Source: Enterococcus plantarum
GTDB lineage: Bacteria; Bacillota; Bacilli; Lactobacillales; Enterococcaceae
DNA length: 64,000 nucleotides
NCBI RefSeq assembly: GCF_001730295.1
Contig: NZ_MIKA01000034.1
Span: 1-64,000, forward strand
Direction: 5' to 3'
This document shows, one piece after another, positions 7,773 to 20,250 of the stretch (its first letter is position 1; each line of letters opens with the position of its first letter). The notes under the pieces are model-generated. The model did no database searches. It saw only the letters and a list, made by a program, of their open reading frames with translations, and had not been told where the DNA came from. A program made the translations under genes and the position numbers.

Positions 7773-7912
7773 GGGCGCAAGCTTCAAGGATCAAGTTCTT
7801 CAAGGGGTGAGAAGAACGGTTTTTTGAACTTACGTCCTTTTTTGTCTACTCAAAAAATAAGGGAATAAGTTGTGTTCTTAAAGAGTAAAAGCACGAGTTA
7901 TTCTCTTTTTAT
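7773..7912 (+). promoter_or_regulatory. Structured leader (possible sodium riboswitch or attenuator) of the ntp operon
   Basis: A three-part stem: GGGCGCAAG (7773-7781) with CTTACGTCC (7829-7837), TTCAA with TTGAA, and GTTCTTC (7795-7801) with GAAGAAC (7811-7817), closed by loop AAGGGGTGA and separated by asymmetric internal loops GGATCAA and GGTTTTT. Downstream, AAAGAGTAA (7880-7888) and TTATTCTCTTT form a terminator just before ntpF. AACTTA (7827-7832) can pair instead with TAAGTT (7866-7871). This layout suits ligand-controlled termination; sodium would be the logical ligand. The first stem is also followed by six T, so it could itself be a plain terminator. Confidence 0.5.
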
Positions 7913-7980
7913 TTTTAAAAAGAAGGCTAGGTTCAATAAGTAATATGATGACTAGATCATCAAATGATAGGGGTGAAAAA

Positions 7981-8307
7981 ATGGTTTTAGAAGCATTGGA
8001 TAGAATCCGTGAGGCTGAAGATAAAGTTGAAAAAATGAGACAAGTTGCCAAAGAAGAGCTTGGAAAATATGAGAAAAAAAAGTCAGAAGAATTTCAGAGA
8101 AGACAGGAAAAAAGTCAAGCAAAAGTGACAGCGTTACTTCACGAATTAGAAACACAACAAAATGAACAACTTCAAAAAGATAAAGAAATTTTACTAAGCG
8201 AAGCGAAAGAACAAAATCAAAATTTTAGAGCAAAATATGAAAAGAACAAAGAAGCGATTATCGATCATGTAATAGAAAGGGTGAAAAAAGTCTATGGCAG
8301 TCAATAA
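7981..8307 (+). CDS. ntpF: V-type sodium ATPase peripheral stalk subunit (NtpF)
   Basis: First gene of the ntp operon. With the start at ATG 7981 (GGGGTG upstream) it is 108 aa, almost entirely charged coiled coil rich in Glu, Lys and Gln. NtpF pairs with NtpE to form the peripheral stalks that hold the catalytic head still against the membrane subunit NtpI. Earlier in-frame ATGs at 7945 and 7948 lack binding sites. The 3' end overlaps ntpI by 14 bases, suggesting coupled translation. Confidence 0.88.
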   Translation: MVLEALDRIREAEDKVEKMRQVAKEELGKYEKKKSEEFQRRQEKSQAKVTALLHELETQQNEQLQKDKEILLSEAKEQNQNFRAKYEKNKEAIIDHVIERVKKVYGSQ

Positions 8308-10294
8308 AATGGAAAAAATGACGATCATTGCGGCCGCTGAAAGAGAAGAAGAGATTCTCCAAGCAGTTCAAGGAATGCAAGCAATTGAGATCAAAGATTT
8401 TTTTCATTCCAATGTAGATAGCTCTTATCTAGAAAAACACTTTTCGACAACTTTTCTGGAAACTGAAGAAAGTAAAAAGAATCATTTCCAAGCCTTATTA
8501 ACAGAAATTCAAGATTCATTGACATTTATTGAACGTTTTTCAGAAAGTACATCGAAAAAGAAATCAATCAAAAGACAAATCCGTACATTACATTCTTTAG
8601 AACAAGATTTTGATGAGCAGATTATAAGGAAGTATCTAAAAGAAATAACCTCACTGAAAAGTAAGCTCACACTGATTGAGACAACTAGAAAAGACTTGTT
8701 ATCAAAAGAAAAATGGTTGGCTCGCTGGCAATATTTAGATATTATTCCAAAAGAAAATTCTTCTGAAAGTACAGATATTTTGCTAGGTTCGATTAGTTCA
8801 GCCAGTCAGATAGATTTTTTAGCAGATTTAGAATGTCTTTCCTCTGTTTATGTAGAAGAAATCTATCAGAGTCAAAATCACGTATATTACAGTTTGATTT
8901 ATTTGAGAAGTCAATTAGCAGACTTGGATAAAATTATAAGTAGGTATAGTTTTATCCAATTTGAATATCCGTATGATATTTTACCAAATGAAGCTTATCA
9001 AAAAAATAAAGAAGAATTAGCTTCACTTGTTAAAGAAGAGCAGCAACTGAAAAGTAATTTAGCTTCTTATCGCAATCATTTAGCAGAAATATATTTAGCT
9101 GAAGAAATGACCTATGCCTTTATTTATCGAGAAGAAGCTAAGAAACATTTGTTGAATACGTCTTACTTTTTTATCATGCAAGGTTGGATTCCTGTGGATG
9201 AGAAACAGCAATTGTCTACAGCGTTACAACGAGTATTACCCAAGGAGGAAGTATATATCGCCTTTGACGAGCCAACCAATGATGAGATTCAAGCGGATAT
9301 TCCAGTAAAACTGAAAAATAATTCCTTGGTAGCACCATTTGAGATGCTTACTGAGATGTATAGTTTGCCAAAATATGACGAAATCGATCCGACACCAATC
9401 ATGACACCTTTTTATATGGTATTTTTCGGAATGATGGTAGCAGATATTGGATACGGTTTGTTGATGTTGTTTGGAGCATTCCTTGCGTTGAAGTTGAAGG
9501 TTTTACCACGAGGAATGAAGCGCTTTGCAGATTTCTTTCTAATACTATCGTTTCCAACAATTGTTTGGGGGTTTATCTATGGATCTATTTTTGGGGCCAC
9601 GTTACCGAAAGTGTTTCTAGGAATCGATTTACCATTTCCGATATTATCCACGACAGAAGACGTGAACACCATTTTAATTTTATCTGTTATTTTTGGGTTT
9701 GTTCAGCTATTGACAGGATTGATGGTCAACGGGATTGAATTGACGAAACGCAAGCGTTACTTGGAAAGTATAAGTGAGAGCTTTGCATGGCAGGGTTTGT
9801 TGATAGGGATTTTGATTGTAGTAGTGGGTATGCTGATTTTCAGTAATGATGGTTTGGTTACAGCAGGAATTATTGTGGCAGCTATTTCAGCCTTATCAAT
9901 CGTCATCGTTCCAGTTATCCAATCTAAATCAAAAGTAAAAGGATTCGCTAAAGGACTATATGGATTATATGGTTTAACTGGTTATATAGGTGATTTAGTG
10001 AGTTACACACGCTTGATGGCTTTGGGGATTTCAGGCGGAAGTATTGCAGCCGCTTTTAACATGCTAGTAGCATTCATGCCACCAGTAGCGCGGTTTACAG
10101 TGGGTATCGTACTAATCATTGCCCTGCATGCATTGAATCTTTTTTTAAGTTTATTAAGTGCGTATGTTCATGGCGCGCGTCTGCAGTACGTAGAGTTTTT
10201 CGGGAAATTTTATACAGGCGGTGGTCGTGCTTTCAAGCCGTTGAAAACAGAAGAGAAGTACGTAAATATTGAAAAAACAAAAGTAGAAGAATAG
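8294..10294 (+). CDS. ntpI: V-type sodium ATPase membrane stator subunit a/I (NtpI)
   Basis: A 666-aa protein with a cytoplasmic coiled-coil N-terminal half (to about residue 340) and a C-terminal half with seven or eight membrane helices. The conserved GDLVSYTRLMALG segment, carrying the essential arginine that faces the rotor glutamate, is near residue 565. It provides the half-channels for sodium next to the NtpK ring. AAAGGGTG precedes the ATG at 8294. Length and layout match other V/A-type subunit I proteins. Confidence 0.95.
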   Translation: MAVNKMEKMTIIAAAEREEEILQAVQGMQAIEIKDFFHSNVDSSYLEKHFSTTFLETEESKKNHFQALLTEIQDSLTFIERFSESTSKKKSIKRQIRTLHSLEQDFDEQIIRKYLKEITSLKSKLTLIETTRKDLLSKEKWLARWQYLDIIPKENSSESTDILLGSISSASQIDFLADLECLSSVYVEEIYQSQNHVYYSLIYLRSQLADLDKIISRYSFIQFEYPYDILPNEAYQKNKEELASLVKEEQQLKSNLASYRNHLAEIYLAEEMTYAFIYREEAKKHLLNTSYFFIMQGWIPVDEKQQLSTALQRVLPKEEVYIAFDEPTNDEIQADIPVKLKNNSLVAPFEMLTEMYSLPKYDEIDPTPIMTPFYMVFFGMMVADIGYGLLMLFGAFLALKLKVLPRGMKRFADFFLILSFPTIVWGFIYGSIFGATLPKVFLGIDLPFPILSTTEDVNTILILSVIFGFVQLLTGLMVNGIELTKRKRYLESISESFAWQGLLIGILIVVVGMLIFSNDGLVTAGIIVAAISALSIVIVPVIQSKSKVKGFAKGLYGLYGLTGYIGDLVSYTRLMALGISGGSIAAAFNMLVAFMPPVARFTVGIVLIIALHALNLFLSLLSAYVHGARLQYVEFFGKFYTGGGRAFKPLKTEEKYVNIEKTKVEE

Positions 10295-10783
<489 letters not shown>

Positions 10784-10796
10784 AAGGAGGAAAAAC

Positions 10797-11378
10797 ATGG
10801 ATGCTATTGAAAAAATTGTCGAACAAATTCTTGAAAAAGGGCAAGCAGAAGTTTCAAAAATGAAAAAAGTTGAAATAGATCGTATTGATCGAGAGTATCA
10901 AGAACAAGAAGAAGCGCTTTTTTTACAAGAGCGCAAGCTAGTCGAAAAAAACCAGGAACAAACCAATAAATCGTTTAAACAAAAAGAGAATCGCCAACAA
11001 TTAGAAATTAAGCAAGCAACACTGAACCAAAAGCAAGGCTATCTCGAACTGCTTTTTTCAGAATCTATTGAGCGAATGAATCATTGGACAGAATCTGAAT
11101 TTCAACATTTTGTTGAACAAATCGTCATTCAACTACCAGTTGAAGGGGAGGCTTACGTAACATTAGGTGAGTTTTCAAAAGATAAGTTGTCCGATCAATG
11201 GGTAGTAGAACACTCTAATGATAGAGTGAGGTTGCTACTGGAAAAAGATGTTATTCCAAACGATGGCGGATTTATTGTATCCAAAGAAGGCATTGAATAT
11301 AACTTCTTATTTTCAAGTCTAGTTCAAGAAATTAAAAAAATGGAAAGTTTTAAAATAGCAGAATTGCTGTTTCAATAA
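10797..11378 (+). CDS. ntpE: V-type sodium ATPase stalk subunit E (NtpE)
   Basis: A 193-aa protein with a long N-terminal coiled coil (residues about 5-90, rich in Gln, Glu, Lys) and a globular C-terminal domain, as in V/A-type subunit E. It forms the peripheral stalk dimer with NtpF and contacts the catalytic head. AAAGGAGG lies just upstream, 13 bases after ntpK. Confidence 0.92.
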   Translation: MDAIEKIVEQILEKGQAEVSKMKKVEIDRIDREYQEQEEALFLQERKLVEKNQEQTNKSFKQKENRQQLEIKQATLNQKQGYLELLFSESIERMNHWTESEFQHFVEQIVIQLPVEGEAYVTLGEFSKDKLSDQWVVEHSNDRVRLLLEKDVIPNDGGFIVSKEGIEYNFLFSSLVQEIKKMESFKIAELLFQ

Positions 11379-11414
11379 AAGAATTTCTCCACCTTATATG
11401 ATGGGAGGGTCATA

Positions 11415-12416
11415 ATGAAAGAGACTGCATATAATCAAATTAACCCTTTGATTCGTCTTAAAGAAACAGAACTTTTAAGCAATGCCCAGTATGAACAATT
11501 AGTAAATGCGAAAAATTTAGATGAGTTAAAAGATAGTTTAAAAAATACGGTATACGCTACGTACATGACGGACGATTTTGCAGAAAATTTTGAGTATATT
11601 TATTCAAAAGAAAAAGGGAAACTTTATGAGTGGCTCTATGAAATGGCACCAGAACCAGAAGTCATCACGATTTATACGTCGAGAGCGACATTTCATAATT
11701 TAAAAGTTTTAACAAAAGCAGAGCTAACAGGTCAAAATTTAGACTATTTGTATATTGAGGATGGTCGTTATTCGATAGAAACATTGAAAAGCGCGATTCG
11801 TACTCGTGTCTCAACTGAATTACCACAACCGTTAATGAAGGCAGTCCTTGAAGTGTTGGATTATTTTCAGGAATCTTCTACTCTTCAGGCAATCGACATC
11901 ATTTATGATCGGAATTTTTTAACATTTCAACGACAATTGGCTGAAAAATTAGGGGATAAAGATATCATAGCGGAAGTTACAGCGTTTATTGATTTGACGA
12001 ATATTTCAACGATGGCTAGAGGAATCCTTCAAGGGCAAAATGAAAATTTTTTGTCTACTGTATTATCTAGTTCAGGAACTATTCCAAAAGCAACCTTTTT
12101 AAAGTATACGCAAGAATCGTTAGCTGTTTTTACCGATTATGTTCTTAGCACGACATATAGCGGACTTTTAGCGCCGATTGCTTCGGCTGAAACAAAAGAA
12201 TTAGACTTGATAGCATTTGAAAAAGTCAAAGATGATTATCTAACTAGTATGTATGATAAAGCTAAAATTATGGCTTTTGGCCCATTGCCTTTACTCGCAT
12301 TTCTAAACGCTAAAGAAGTGGAATGGAAGAATTTACGTTTGATTCTAGTCAGTAAACGAAGTAACTTCCCAGTAGAAGTTGTTAGAGAAAGGATGCGTAG
12401 GACAGATGACATATAA
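11415..12416 (+). CDS. ntpC: V-type sodium ATPase central axle subunit C/d (NtpC)
   Basis: A 333-aa, mostly helical protein of the V-type subunit C/d family. It sits as a funnel on the rotor ring and joins it to the shaft formed by NtpD and NtpG. GGGAGG precedes the ATG at 11415. Its end overlaps the start of ntpG by 11 bases, so the two are probably translated together. Confidence 0.92.
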   Translation: MKETAYNQINPLIRLKETELLSNAQYEQLVNAKNLDELKDSLKNTVYATYMTDDFAENFEYIYSKEKGKLYEWLYEMAPEPEVITIYTSRATFHNLKVLTKAELTGQNLDYLYIEDGRYSIETLKSAIRTRVSTELPQPLMKAVLEVLDYFQESSTLQAIDIIYDRNFLTFQRQLAEKLGDKDIIAEVTAFIDLTNISTMARGILQGQNENFLSTVLSSSGTIPKATFLKYTQESLAVFTDYVLSTTYSGLLAPIASAETKELDLIAFEKVKDDYLTSMYDKAKIMAFGPLPLLAFLNAKEVEWKNLRLILVSKRSNFPVEVVRERMRRTDDI

Positions 12417-12717
12417 AATTGGTGTTATTGGCGATAGAGATTCTGTTATGCCGCTCAAACTTTTTGGTTTTGAGGTTGTTTACGCAAGTTCACCAAAACA
12501 AGTCAGAGACACAATCGAAGCAATGGCAAAAAATAATTTTGGCGTTATTTTCATTACAGAAGATGCATCGGAATTAGCTGTTGAAACAATCGACCGTTAT
12601 AAAAGTGACGTTACACCAGCAATTATCTTGATCCCAAGCCATAATGGCTCAAAAGGGATTGGTTTGAAAGAAATTCAAGATAATGTTGAGAGAGCTGTTG
12701 GGCAAAATATATTGTAA
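12406..12717 (+). CDS. ntpG: V-type sodium ATPase subunit F (NtpG)
   Basis: A 103-aa protein starting [20 protein letters not shown], a Rossmann-like fold typical of V-type subunit F, which binds the NtpD shaft. The start at 12406 is chosen by family length and by AGGA upstream, inside the end of ntpC. A longer reading from 12379 would add nine non-conserved residues. Confidence 0.92.
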   Translation: MTYKIGVIGDRDSVMPLKLFGFEVVYASSPKQVRDTIEAMAKNNFGVIFITEDASELAVETIDRYKSDVTPAIILIPSHNGSKGIGLKEIQDNVERAVGQNIL

Positions 12718-12720
12718 AAG

Positions 12721-12813
12721 TTGGAGAATTTTTTTAACTTTACATATAATCTAGCTTCGTAGGCTAGCCTTTTTAAGAAAAGCTAAAATAGTCCAATGAT
12801 AAAATATATCATT
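12721..12813 (+). promoter_or_regulatory. Internal promoter and hairpins between ntpG and ntpA
   Basis: The only long gap in the operon, 156 bases. TTGGAG (12721-12726), 18-base spacer and TATAAT (12745-12750) form a promoter-like element. CTAGC (12751-12755) with GCTAG (12763-12767) followed by CCTTTTT, and AATGAT with ATCATT (12795-12813) followed by AGATTTTT, are terminator-like. Together they could reset expression of the catalytic head genes relative to the membrane genes. Confidence 0.45.
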
Positions 12814-12873
12814 AGATTTTTCTTGTCAAGGTTGATCAAGCCCGCTCAGCTTTACTGAATAGGAGGAATGATT

Positions 12874-16024
<3,151 letters not shown>

Positions 16025-16030
16025 TCGATT

Positions 16031-16666
16031 ATGACTCGGTTAAATGTGAATCCTACTCGAATGGAACTCTCTCGTTTAAAGAAACAACTTGGAACGGCAA
16101 GTCGTGGACACAAATTATTAAAAGATAAACAAGATGAATTGATGCGTCGGTTTATTTTACTTGTGAAAAAGAATAATAAGTTGCGAATCGATGTAGAAGA
16201 AAAGTTGACAGAAGCCTTATCTAATTTCGTGTTAGCTAATGCGACATTGAATGAAGCGTTTATCGAAGAACTTGTGGCTGTTCCAGCCGCCGATGTCACA
16301 CTCGATGTGATTGAAAAAAATATTATGAGCGTAACGGTTCCAATCATGAATTTTCACTATGACGAAACAGTAGCTGAAGCACCACTAAACTATGGTTATC
16401 TGAATTCCAATGCAGAATTGGATCATGTTTTTAGTAAAATTTCGACTGTTTTACCCAAATTGTTGGAATTAGCAGAAGTGGAAAAGACCTGTCAGTTGAT
16501 GGCTGAAGAAATCGAGAAGACACGTCGTCGTGTAAATGCGTTAGAATATATGACGATTCCTCAATTAGAAGAAACAATTTACTATATTCAAATGAAATTA
16601 GAAGAAAATGAACGTAGCGAAATCACTCGTTTGATCAAGATCAAAAATATGGGTAGTAAAGCATGA
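16031..16666 (+). CDS. ntpD: V-type sodium ATPase central shaft subunit D (NtpD)
   Basis: A 211-aa protein opening [20 protein letters not shown], the invariant N-terminus of V-type D subunits, with long N- and C-terminal helices that form the coiled-coil shaft inside the A3B3 head. It is the last gene of the operon here. The ntpH and ntpJ genes found next in E. hirae are absent, and a strong terminator follows. Confidence 0.95.
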   Translation: MTRLNVNPTRMELSRLKKQLGTASRGHKLLKDKQDELMRRFILLVKKNNKLRIDVEEKLTEALSNFVLANATLNEAFIEELVAVPAADVTLDVIEKNIMSVTVPIMNFHYDETVAEAPLNYGYLNSNAELDHVFSKISTVLPKLLELAEVEKTCQLMAEEIEKTRRRVNALEYMTIPQLEETIYYIQMKLEENERSEITRLIKIKNMGSKA

Positions 16667-16678
16667 TAATTTAAAAAT

Positions 16679-16722
16679 AGAGTAACGATAACAGAAGGAC
16701 GTTATCGCTACTCTATTTTTTT
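16679..16722. terminator. Bidirectional terminator between ntpD and the beta-lactamase-like gene
   Basis: Arms 16679-16692 and 16701-16714 (AGAGTA-CGATAAC with GTTATCG-TACTCT, one mismatch), then seven T. The stop codon of the converging minus-strand gene at 16713 lies inside it. Confidence 0.88.
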
Positions 16723-17669
16723 GGGTGCTCATCCCTTTGTATATTCCACAATTGATCTGTAATGGTTGAAATAAATGAGATGCCAGCATCAGTCGGTCCG
16801 TTTGTAAACACAGTTAAAATAAACGGATGCTCCGTTTCCAAGATGCCGATGTCATGTAAGAAAGTAGCGTATGAACCGATCTTGTGTGCCACTTTACCTG
16901 ATGTTGTCGGCGTATCCATACGCTCATGGAAAACGGTATTTTTCATATAATCATAAATCGTTTGATATTCTTGATTGGATGATTTTTCTTCGTATAACAT
17001 TTTAAGGATTTTTGCAGCATCCTCAGAAGTAAACTTTGCATCGTCCCAATCTGTTTCTTTCTGTAAGAAGTGTGCATAAAGAGCTTTTTTAGCTTCAACA
17101 TCTCCGCCGAATGTATCGTAAAGCATATTTTTAGCAATATTATCGGAATAAGTAATGTTATACTCCTGTAACGTTCTTAATGAGTAGGTTGGTTGAATGT
17201 TATTAATAATAATGCCTGTACCATCCTCATAATCCTCTTTTTCATTGAAGGTCAATTGATCGTCCCATTTTAAATCGCCATTTTGAACCTTGTCAGCAAT
17301 CATCATTGCTAAAGGAACTTTGATTGTGCTCGCGCTATAGAATTCTTTTGTTCCATTAATTGAAACCTGTTTCCCTGTTGTCAAATCTACGTAAGTCATC
17401 CCGACATCTCCATTAAAACTTTTAGCAGTATCGGTCATTATTTGTTCGATCTTATGATAAAAAGCGGTCAGTTCGGGACTGTCCTTTTCCTCAGAAGCAG
17501 GGGATTCAACTGTGGAAGCCGATGTATTTTTTATTGGAGCAGTAATTTTTTCACTCGTTTCCGTTTCGTTTGCGTAATCTACTGTATGAGTAGAAAAAAA
17601 GAACGAAACAATCAAAAAGAAACAAATAGAGAAAATCATCCCATATAGAGTCATTTTCTGCTTTTTCAA
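16713..17669 (-). CDS. Class A beta-lactamase-like serine hydrolase, membrane anchored
   Basis: A 318-aa protein with an N-terminal membrane segment (about 8-27), a Ser/Thr-rich linker, then a class A beta-lactamase fold. The STIK motif (Ser114, Lys117) and SDN (175-177) are present. The KTG box reads HKIG at 262-265, with the usual small residue replaced by Ile. The omega-loop glutamate is not obvious. It probably acts outside the membrane on a cell-wall-related substrate; real beta-lactamase activity is doubtful. It is convergent with the ntp operon. Confidence 0.8.
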   Translation of the reverse strand: MKKQKMTLYGMIFSICFFLIVSFFFSTHTVDYANETETSEKITAPIKNTSASTVESPASEEKDSPELTAFYHKIEQIMTDTAKSFNGDVGMTYVDLTTGKQVSINGTKEFYSASTIKVPLAMMIADKVQNGDLKWDDQLTFNEKEDYEDGTGIIINNIQPTYSLRTLQEYNITYSDNIAKNMLYDTFGGDVEAKKALYAHFLQKETDWDDAKFTSEDAAKILKMLYEEKSSNQEYQTIYDYMKNTVFHERMDTPTTSGKVAHKIGSYATFLHDIGILETEHPFILTVFTNGPTDAGISFISTITDQLWNIQRDEHPKK

Positions 17670-17842
17670 ATCGCGTTCGTTCCTTTCAAAATTTTAGAAT
17701 CGTCATGATTAGAACAAAGAATCATTATAGAAAATGTATCGCCTATAAATAATTTAGCTAAAAATACGACCACAACCATTTAATCACTTTTTCTATGGAT
17801 TTGCAAGGTTCGTTTTAGTGGGAATGGATAAATAAAATTCTC

Positions 17843-17875
17843 TTTAAGGTTTGTTTAAGGTAAGGAGAATAAAGT
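17843..17875 (+). promoter_or_regulatory. CiaR-type direct repeat and -10 upstream of the ABC exporter
   Basis: TTTAAG (17843-17848), 5 bases, TTTAAG (17854-17859), 10 bases, then TAAAGT (17870-17875). This is the layout described for CiaR-activated promoters in streptococci (NTTAAG-n5-WTTAAG about 10 bases before the -10). It suggests control by a CiaRH-like two-component system, whose genes are not in this window. Confidence 0.6.
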
Positions 17876-17879
17876 AATA

Positions 17880-17958
17880 CCTGTTCACGAGTACTTTCAA
17901 ATGGAAGCATGTAAGAAACAAAGCATAAGCTTGAAAGTCTCTGTTATAGTCAAACAGG
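17880..17958 (+). other. Structured 5' leader of the ABC exporter mRNA
   Basis: Two nested pairings: CCTGTT (17880-17885) with AACAGG (17953-17958), and ACTTTCAA (17893-17900) with TTGAAAGT (17931-17938). They fall right after the predicted transcription start and before the AAGGAGG of the permease gene. Confidence 0.45.
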
Positions 17959-17993
17959 CTATTTTACCTATATTTAAGGAGGAATTAAAGTCC

Positions 17994-19529
17994 ATGAATT
18001 TTATCAAACGTGCAATGTTAAGTATGAAGACAAAGAAAGGGCGAACATTTCTATTATGTGCTGTCTTTTCAGCTATTTTGATTTTTGTTTTAGCTGGTTT
18101 AACGATTCAAAGTGCAGCTTTGACTGCAACAGAAAATGCTAAAAAAAGTGTAGGTGCAACAGTTACTTTGTCAGCTAATCGAGAAGCGGCGATGAAAAAA
18201 AGCCAAGAAGGGACCACAGGGGAAAAACCAAATCCAGGTAGTTTTAGTTTAACACCCGTTTCTTTAACTCAAGCAGAAAAGATAGCTAATTTGACTAATG
18301 TAAAATCGTATTCATTTTTATCTTCATCTTCTGCAGGAGCAGGAGAGGGCATTACCCCAATTTCTACTGAATCCGACAGTGAGACTACAACTTCATCGGC
18401 AGACAGTAATGATCAAACGAACAGTGAAGTTGAAGGTGCACCTCAAGCTGGTGGACGAATGGGTGGAGGACCAACGTCTGACATGAATGAAAGTGATTTT
18501 CAGGTAAGTGGTGTTATGAATTTGTCAATGACAAGTAACTTTTCTGATGCTACCTCTGAAATGACTAGCGGTGAAGCGATCAATGATTCAGACAAAGACA
18601 CAAATAATGTGGTGATCGAGCAAACTTTAGCTGATGCAAATGAGCTAAAAGTCGGTGACACATTTAAGGTGACAGATCCAGAAAATAATACAAAAACGTA
18701 TGAAGTAAAGATTAAAGGGATTTATAAAACTACTGAAAATGGTGACAGTATGGGGATGATGTTTAATTTTTTAAATCCAGCCAATACGTTGTATACATCT
18801 TATACATTTGCGAATACTTTAAAAGGTGATGATGCAAAAGATACCATTGACTCAGCTTCGTACACATTAGACGATCCCAAACAAATGGATACGTTTGTTA
18901 AAGCTGCAGAAAAAGTGATCGATACAGAAAGTTATAGTCTGCAAACAAATGATCAAGCCTACCAACAAATGCTACAACCGTTAAACAATGTTGCGAGCTT
19001 TGCCAAAAATATTGTTATTTTAGTTGCTGTAGCTGGCGTTATTATATTGACGTTGATCGTGATGATGACAATTAGAGAACGACGTTATGAAATCGGCGTA
19101 TTATTATCACTTGGAGAATCTCGATTCAAGGTTGTTTTACAATTTTTTAGCGAAATCATTATTTGTATGTTTGTCGCGCTAGTAATTGCAACCTTTAGCG
19201 GAAATATTGTAGGAAATGTAGTTGGTGAGCAGTTGATCAACCAACAAACAGAATCGGTTCAACAATCTGTAAATAATCAAGGCCGACCAACTGAAAAAGG
19301 TGGTAGAGGCGGTGAACAAAGACAAGGAGGACCAGCTGCCGGTGGTATGAGTAGAATGGGTGCTAGTTCCGCAGAAGCAGCGAAAGCAATCGAAGAATTA
19401 AAGATTTCTGTTCAACCAAAAGAAATCGCAACATTAGCTGGATTAGGATTGTTAATCAGTTTCTTCTCGATTGTATTGTCATCTATTGGAATTTTAAGAC
19501 TACAGCCTAAAAAAATCTTAACCACATAG
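17994..19529 (+). CDS. ABC transporter permease, MacB/FtsX type
   Basis: 511 aa from the ATG at 17994, which has AAGGAGG about 11 bases upstream; an in-frame ATG at 17901 has no binding site and lies in the leader hairpin. One membrane helix near the N-terminus (residues about 15-40), a large extracellular region, then three C-terminal helices, as in MacB-type permeases. The extracellular part carries unusual low-complexity stretches rich in Ser/Thr and Gly (AGGRMGGGP near residue 160; GGRGGEQRQGGPAAGGM near 440). With its ATPase partner 15 bases on, it is probably an exporter of peptides, toxic compounds or lipoproteins, or a stress sensor. Confidence 0.85.
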   Translation: MNFIKRAMLSMKTKKGRTFLLCAVFSAILIFVLAGLTIQSAALTATENAKKSVGATVTLSANREAAMKKSQEGTTGEKPNPGSFSLTPVSLTQAEKIANLTNVKSYSFLSSSSAGAGEGITPISTESDSETTTSSADSNDQTNSEVEGAPQAGGRMGGGPTSDMNESDFQVSGVMNLSMTSNFSDATSEMTSGEAINDSDKDTNNVVIEQTLADANELKVGDTFKVTDPENNTKTYEVKIKGIYKTTENGDSMGMMFNFLNPANTLYTSYTFANTLKGDDAKDTIDSASYTLDDPKQMDTFVKAAEKVIDTESYSLQTNDQAYQQMLQPLNNVASFAKNIVILVAVAGVIILTLIVMMTIRERRYEIGVLLSLGESRFKVVLQFFSEIIICMFVALVIATFSGNIVGNVVGEQLINQQTESVQQSVNNQGRPTEKGGRGGEQRQGGPAAGGMSRMGASSAEAAKAIEELKISVQPKEIATLAGLGLLISFFSIVLSSIGILRLQPKKILTT

Positions 19530-19544
19530 AAAAGAGGGAATGGA

Positions 19545-20204
19545 ATGTTACAAACAAAAGACGTAGGATATTGGTATAAAAATGAAGATGAATTTCTCTA
19601 TAAGAATGTAAATTTAGAATTTCAACGTGGAAAGATGTATGCTATTTTAGGAGCAAGTGGGTCTGGCAAGACAACGTTTCTTTCATTAATAGCAGGATTA
19701 GACGTGCCTAAGACAGGAACAATTCTTTACAACGGAGATGCGCTCACCAAAATCGGTTTAAGAAACTATCGAAAAAGCGATGTATCAATTATATTTCAAG
19801 CATATAATCTATTGCCTTATATGTCAGCATTAGATAATGTTTTAACTGCAATGGCGATTTCTAGCTCAAAACAAGATGACAAGAGAGCGTATGCGTTGGA
19901 AAATTTAGCTAATGTAGGGATTGATGAAATACTTGCTAAGAAGAATGTGAATCAGCTCTCTGGAGGTCAACAGCAACGTGTAGCGATCGTTAGAGCACTA
20001 TGTTGTGATCATGAACTTATTGTAGCGGATGAGCCGACTGGTAATTTAGATGAAAAGACGTCAAAAGATATTGTTCAGTTATTTCAAAAAGTAGCGCATG
20101 ATCAAAAAAAATGTATTATTATCGTGACGCATGAACAAGAAGTAGCAAAAGCATGTGATGAAGTCTATGAATTAAAGAATCAAGCTTTTGAATTGATCGA
20201 GTAA
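19545..20204 (+). CDS. ABC transporter ATP-binding protein, LolD/MacB type
   Basis: 219 aa with Walker A GASGSGKTT (about residues 36-44), Q-loop IIFQAYNLLP, signature LSGGQQQRVAIVRAL, Walker B LIVADEPTGNLDE and the switch histidine in IVTHEQ. It powers the permease encoded just upstream and shares its mRNA. The binding site is GAGGG. A strong terminator follows at 20205. Confidence 0.93.
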   Translation: MLQTKDVGYWYKNEDEFLYKNVNLEFQRGKMYAILGASGSGKTTFLSLIAGLDVPKTGTILYNGDALTKIGLRNYRKSDVSIIFQAYNLLPYMSALDNVLTAMAISSSKQDDKRAYALENLANVGIDEILAKKNVNQLSGGQQQRVAIVRALCCDHELIVADEPTGNLDEKTSKDIVQLFQKVAHDQKKCIIIVTHEQEVAKACDEVYELKNQAFELIE

Positions 20205-20250
20205 AAATAAGAACTAAAGTGTAAATCAATACGCTTTAGTTCTTATTTTT
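20205..20250. terminator. Bidirectional terminator between the ABC exporter and fbp
   Basis: Perfect 15-bp inverted repeat: AAATAAGAACTAAAG at 20205-20219 and CTTTAGTTCTTATTT at 20234-20248. It serves both converging genes. Confidence 0.9.
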
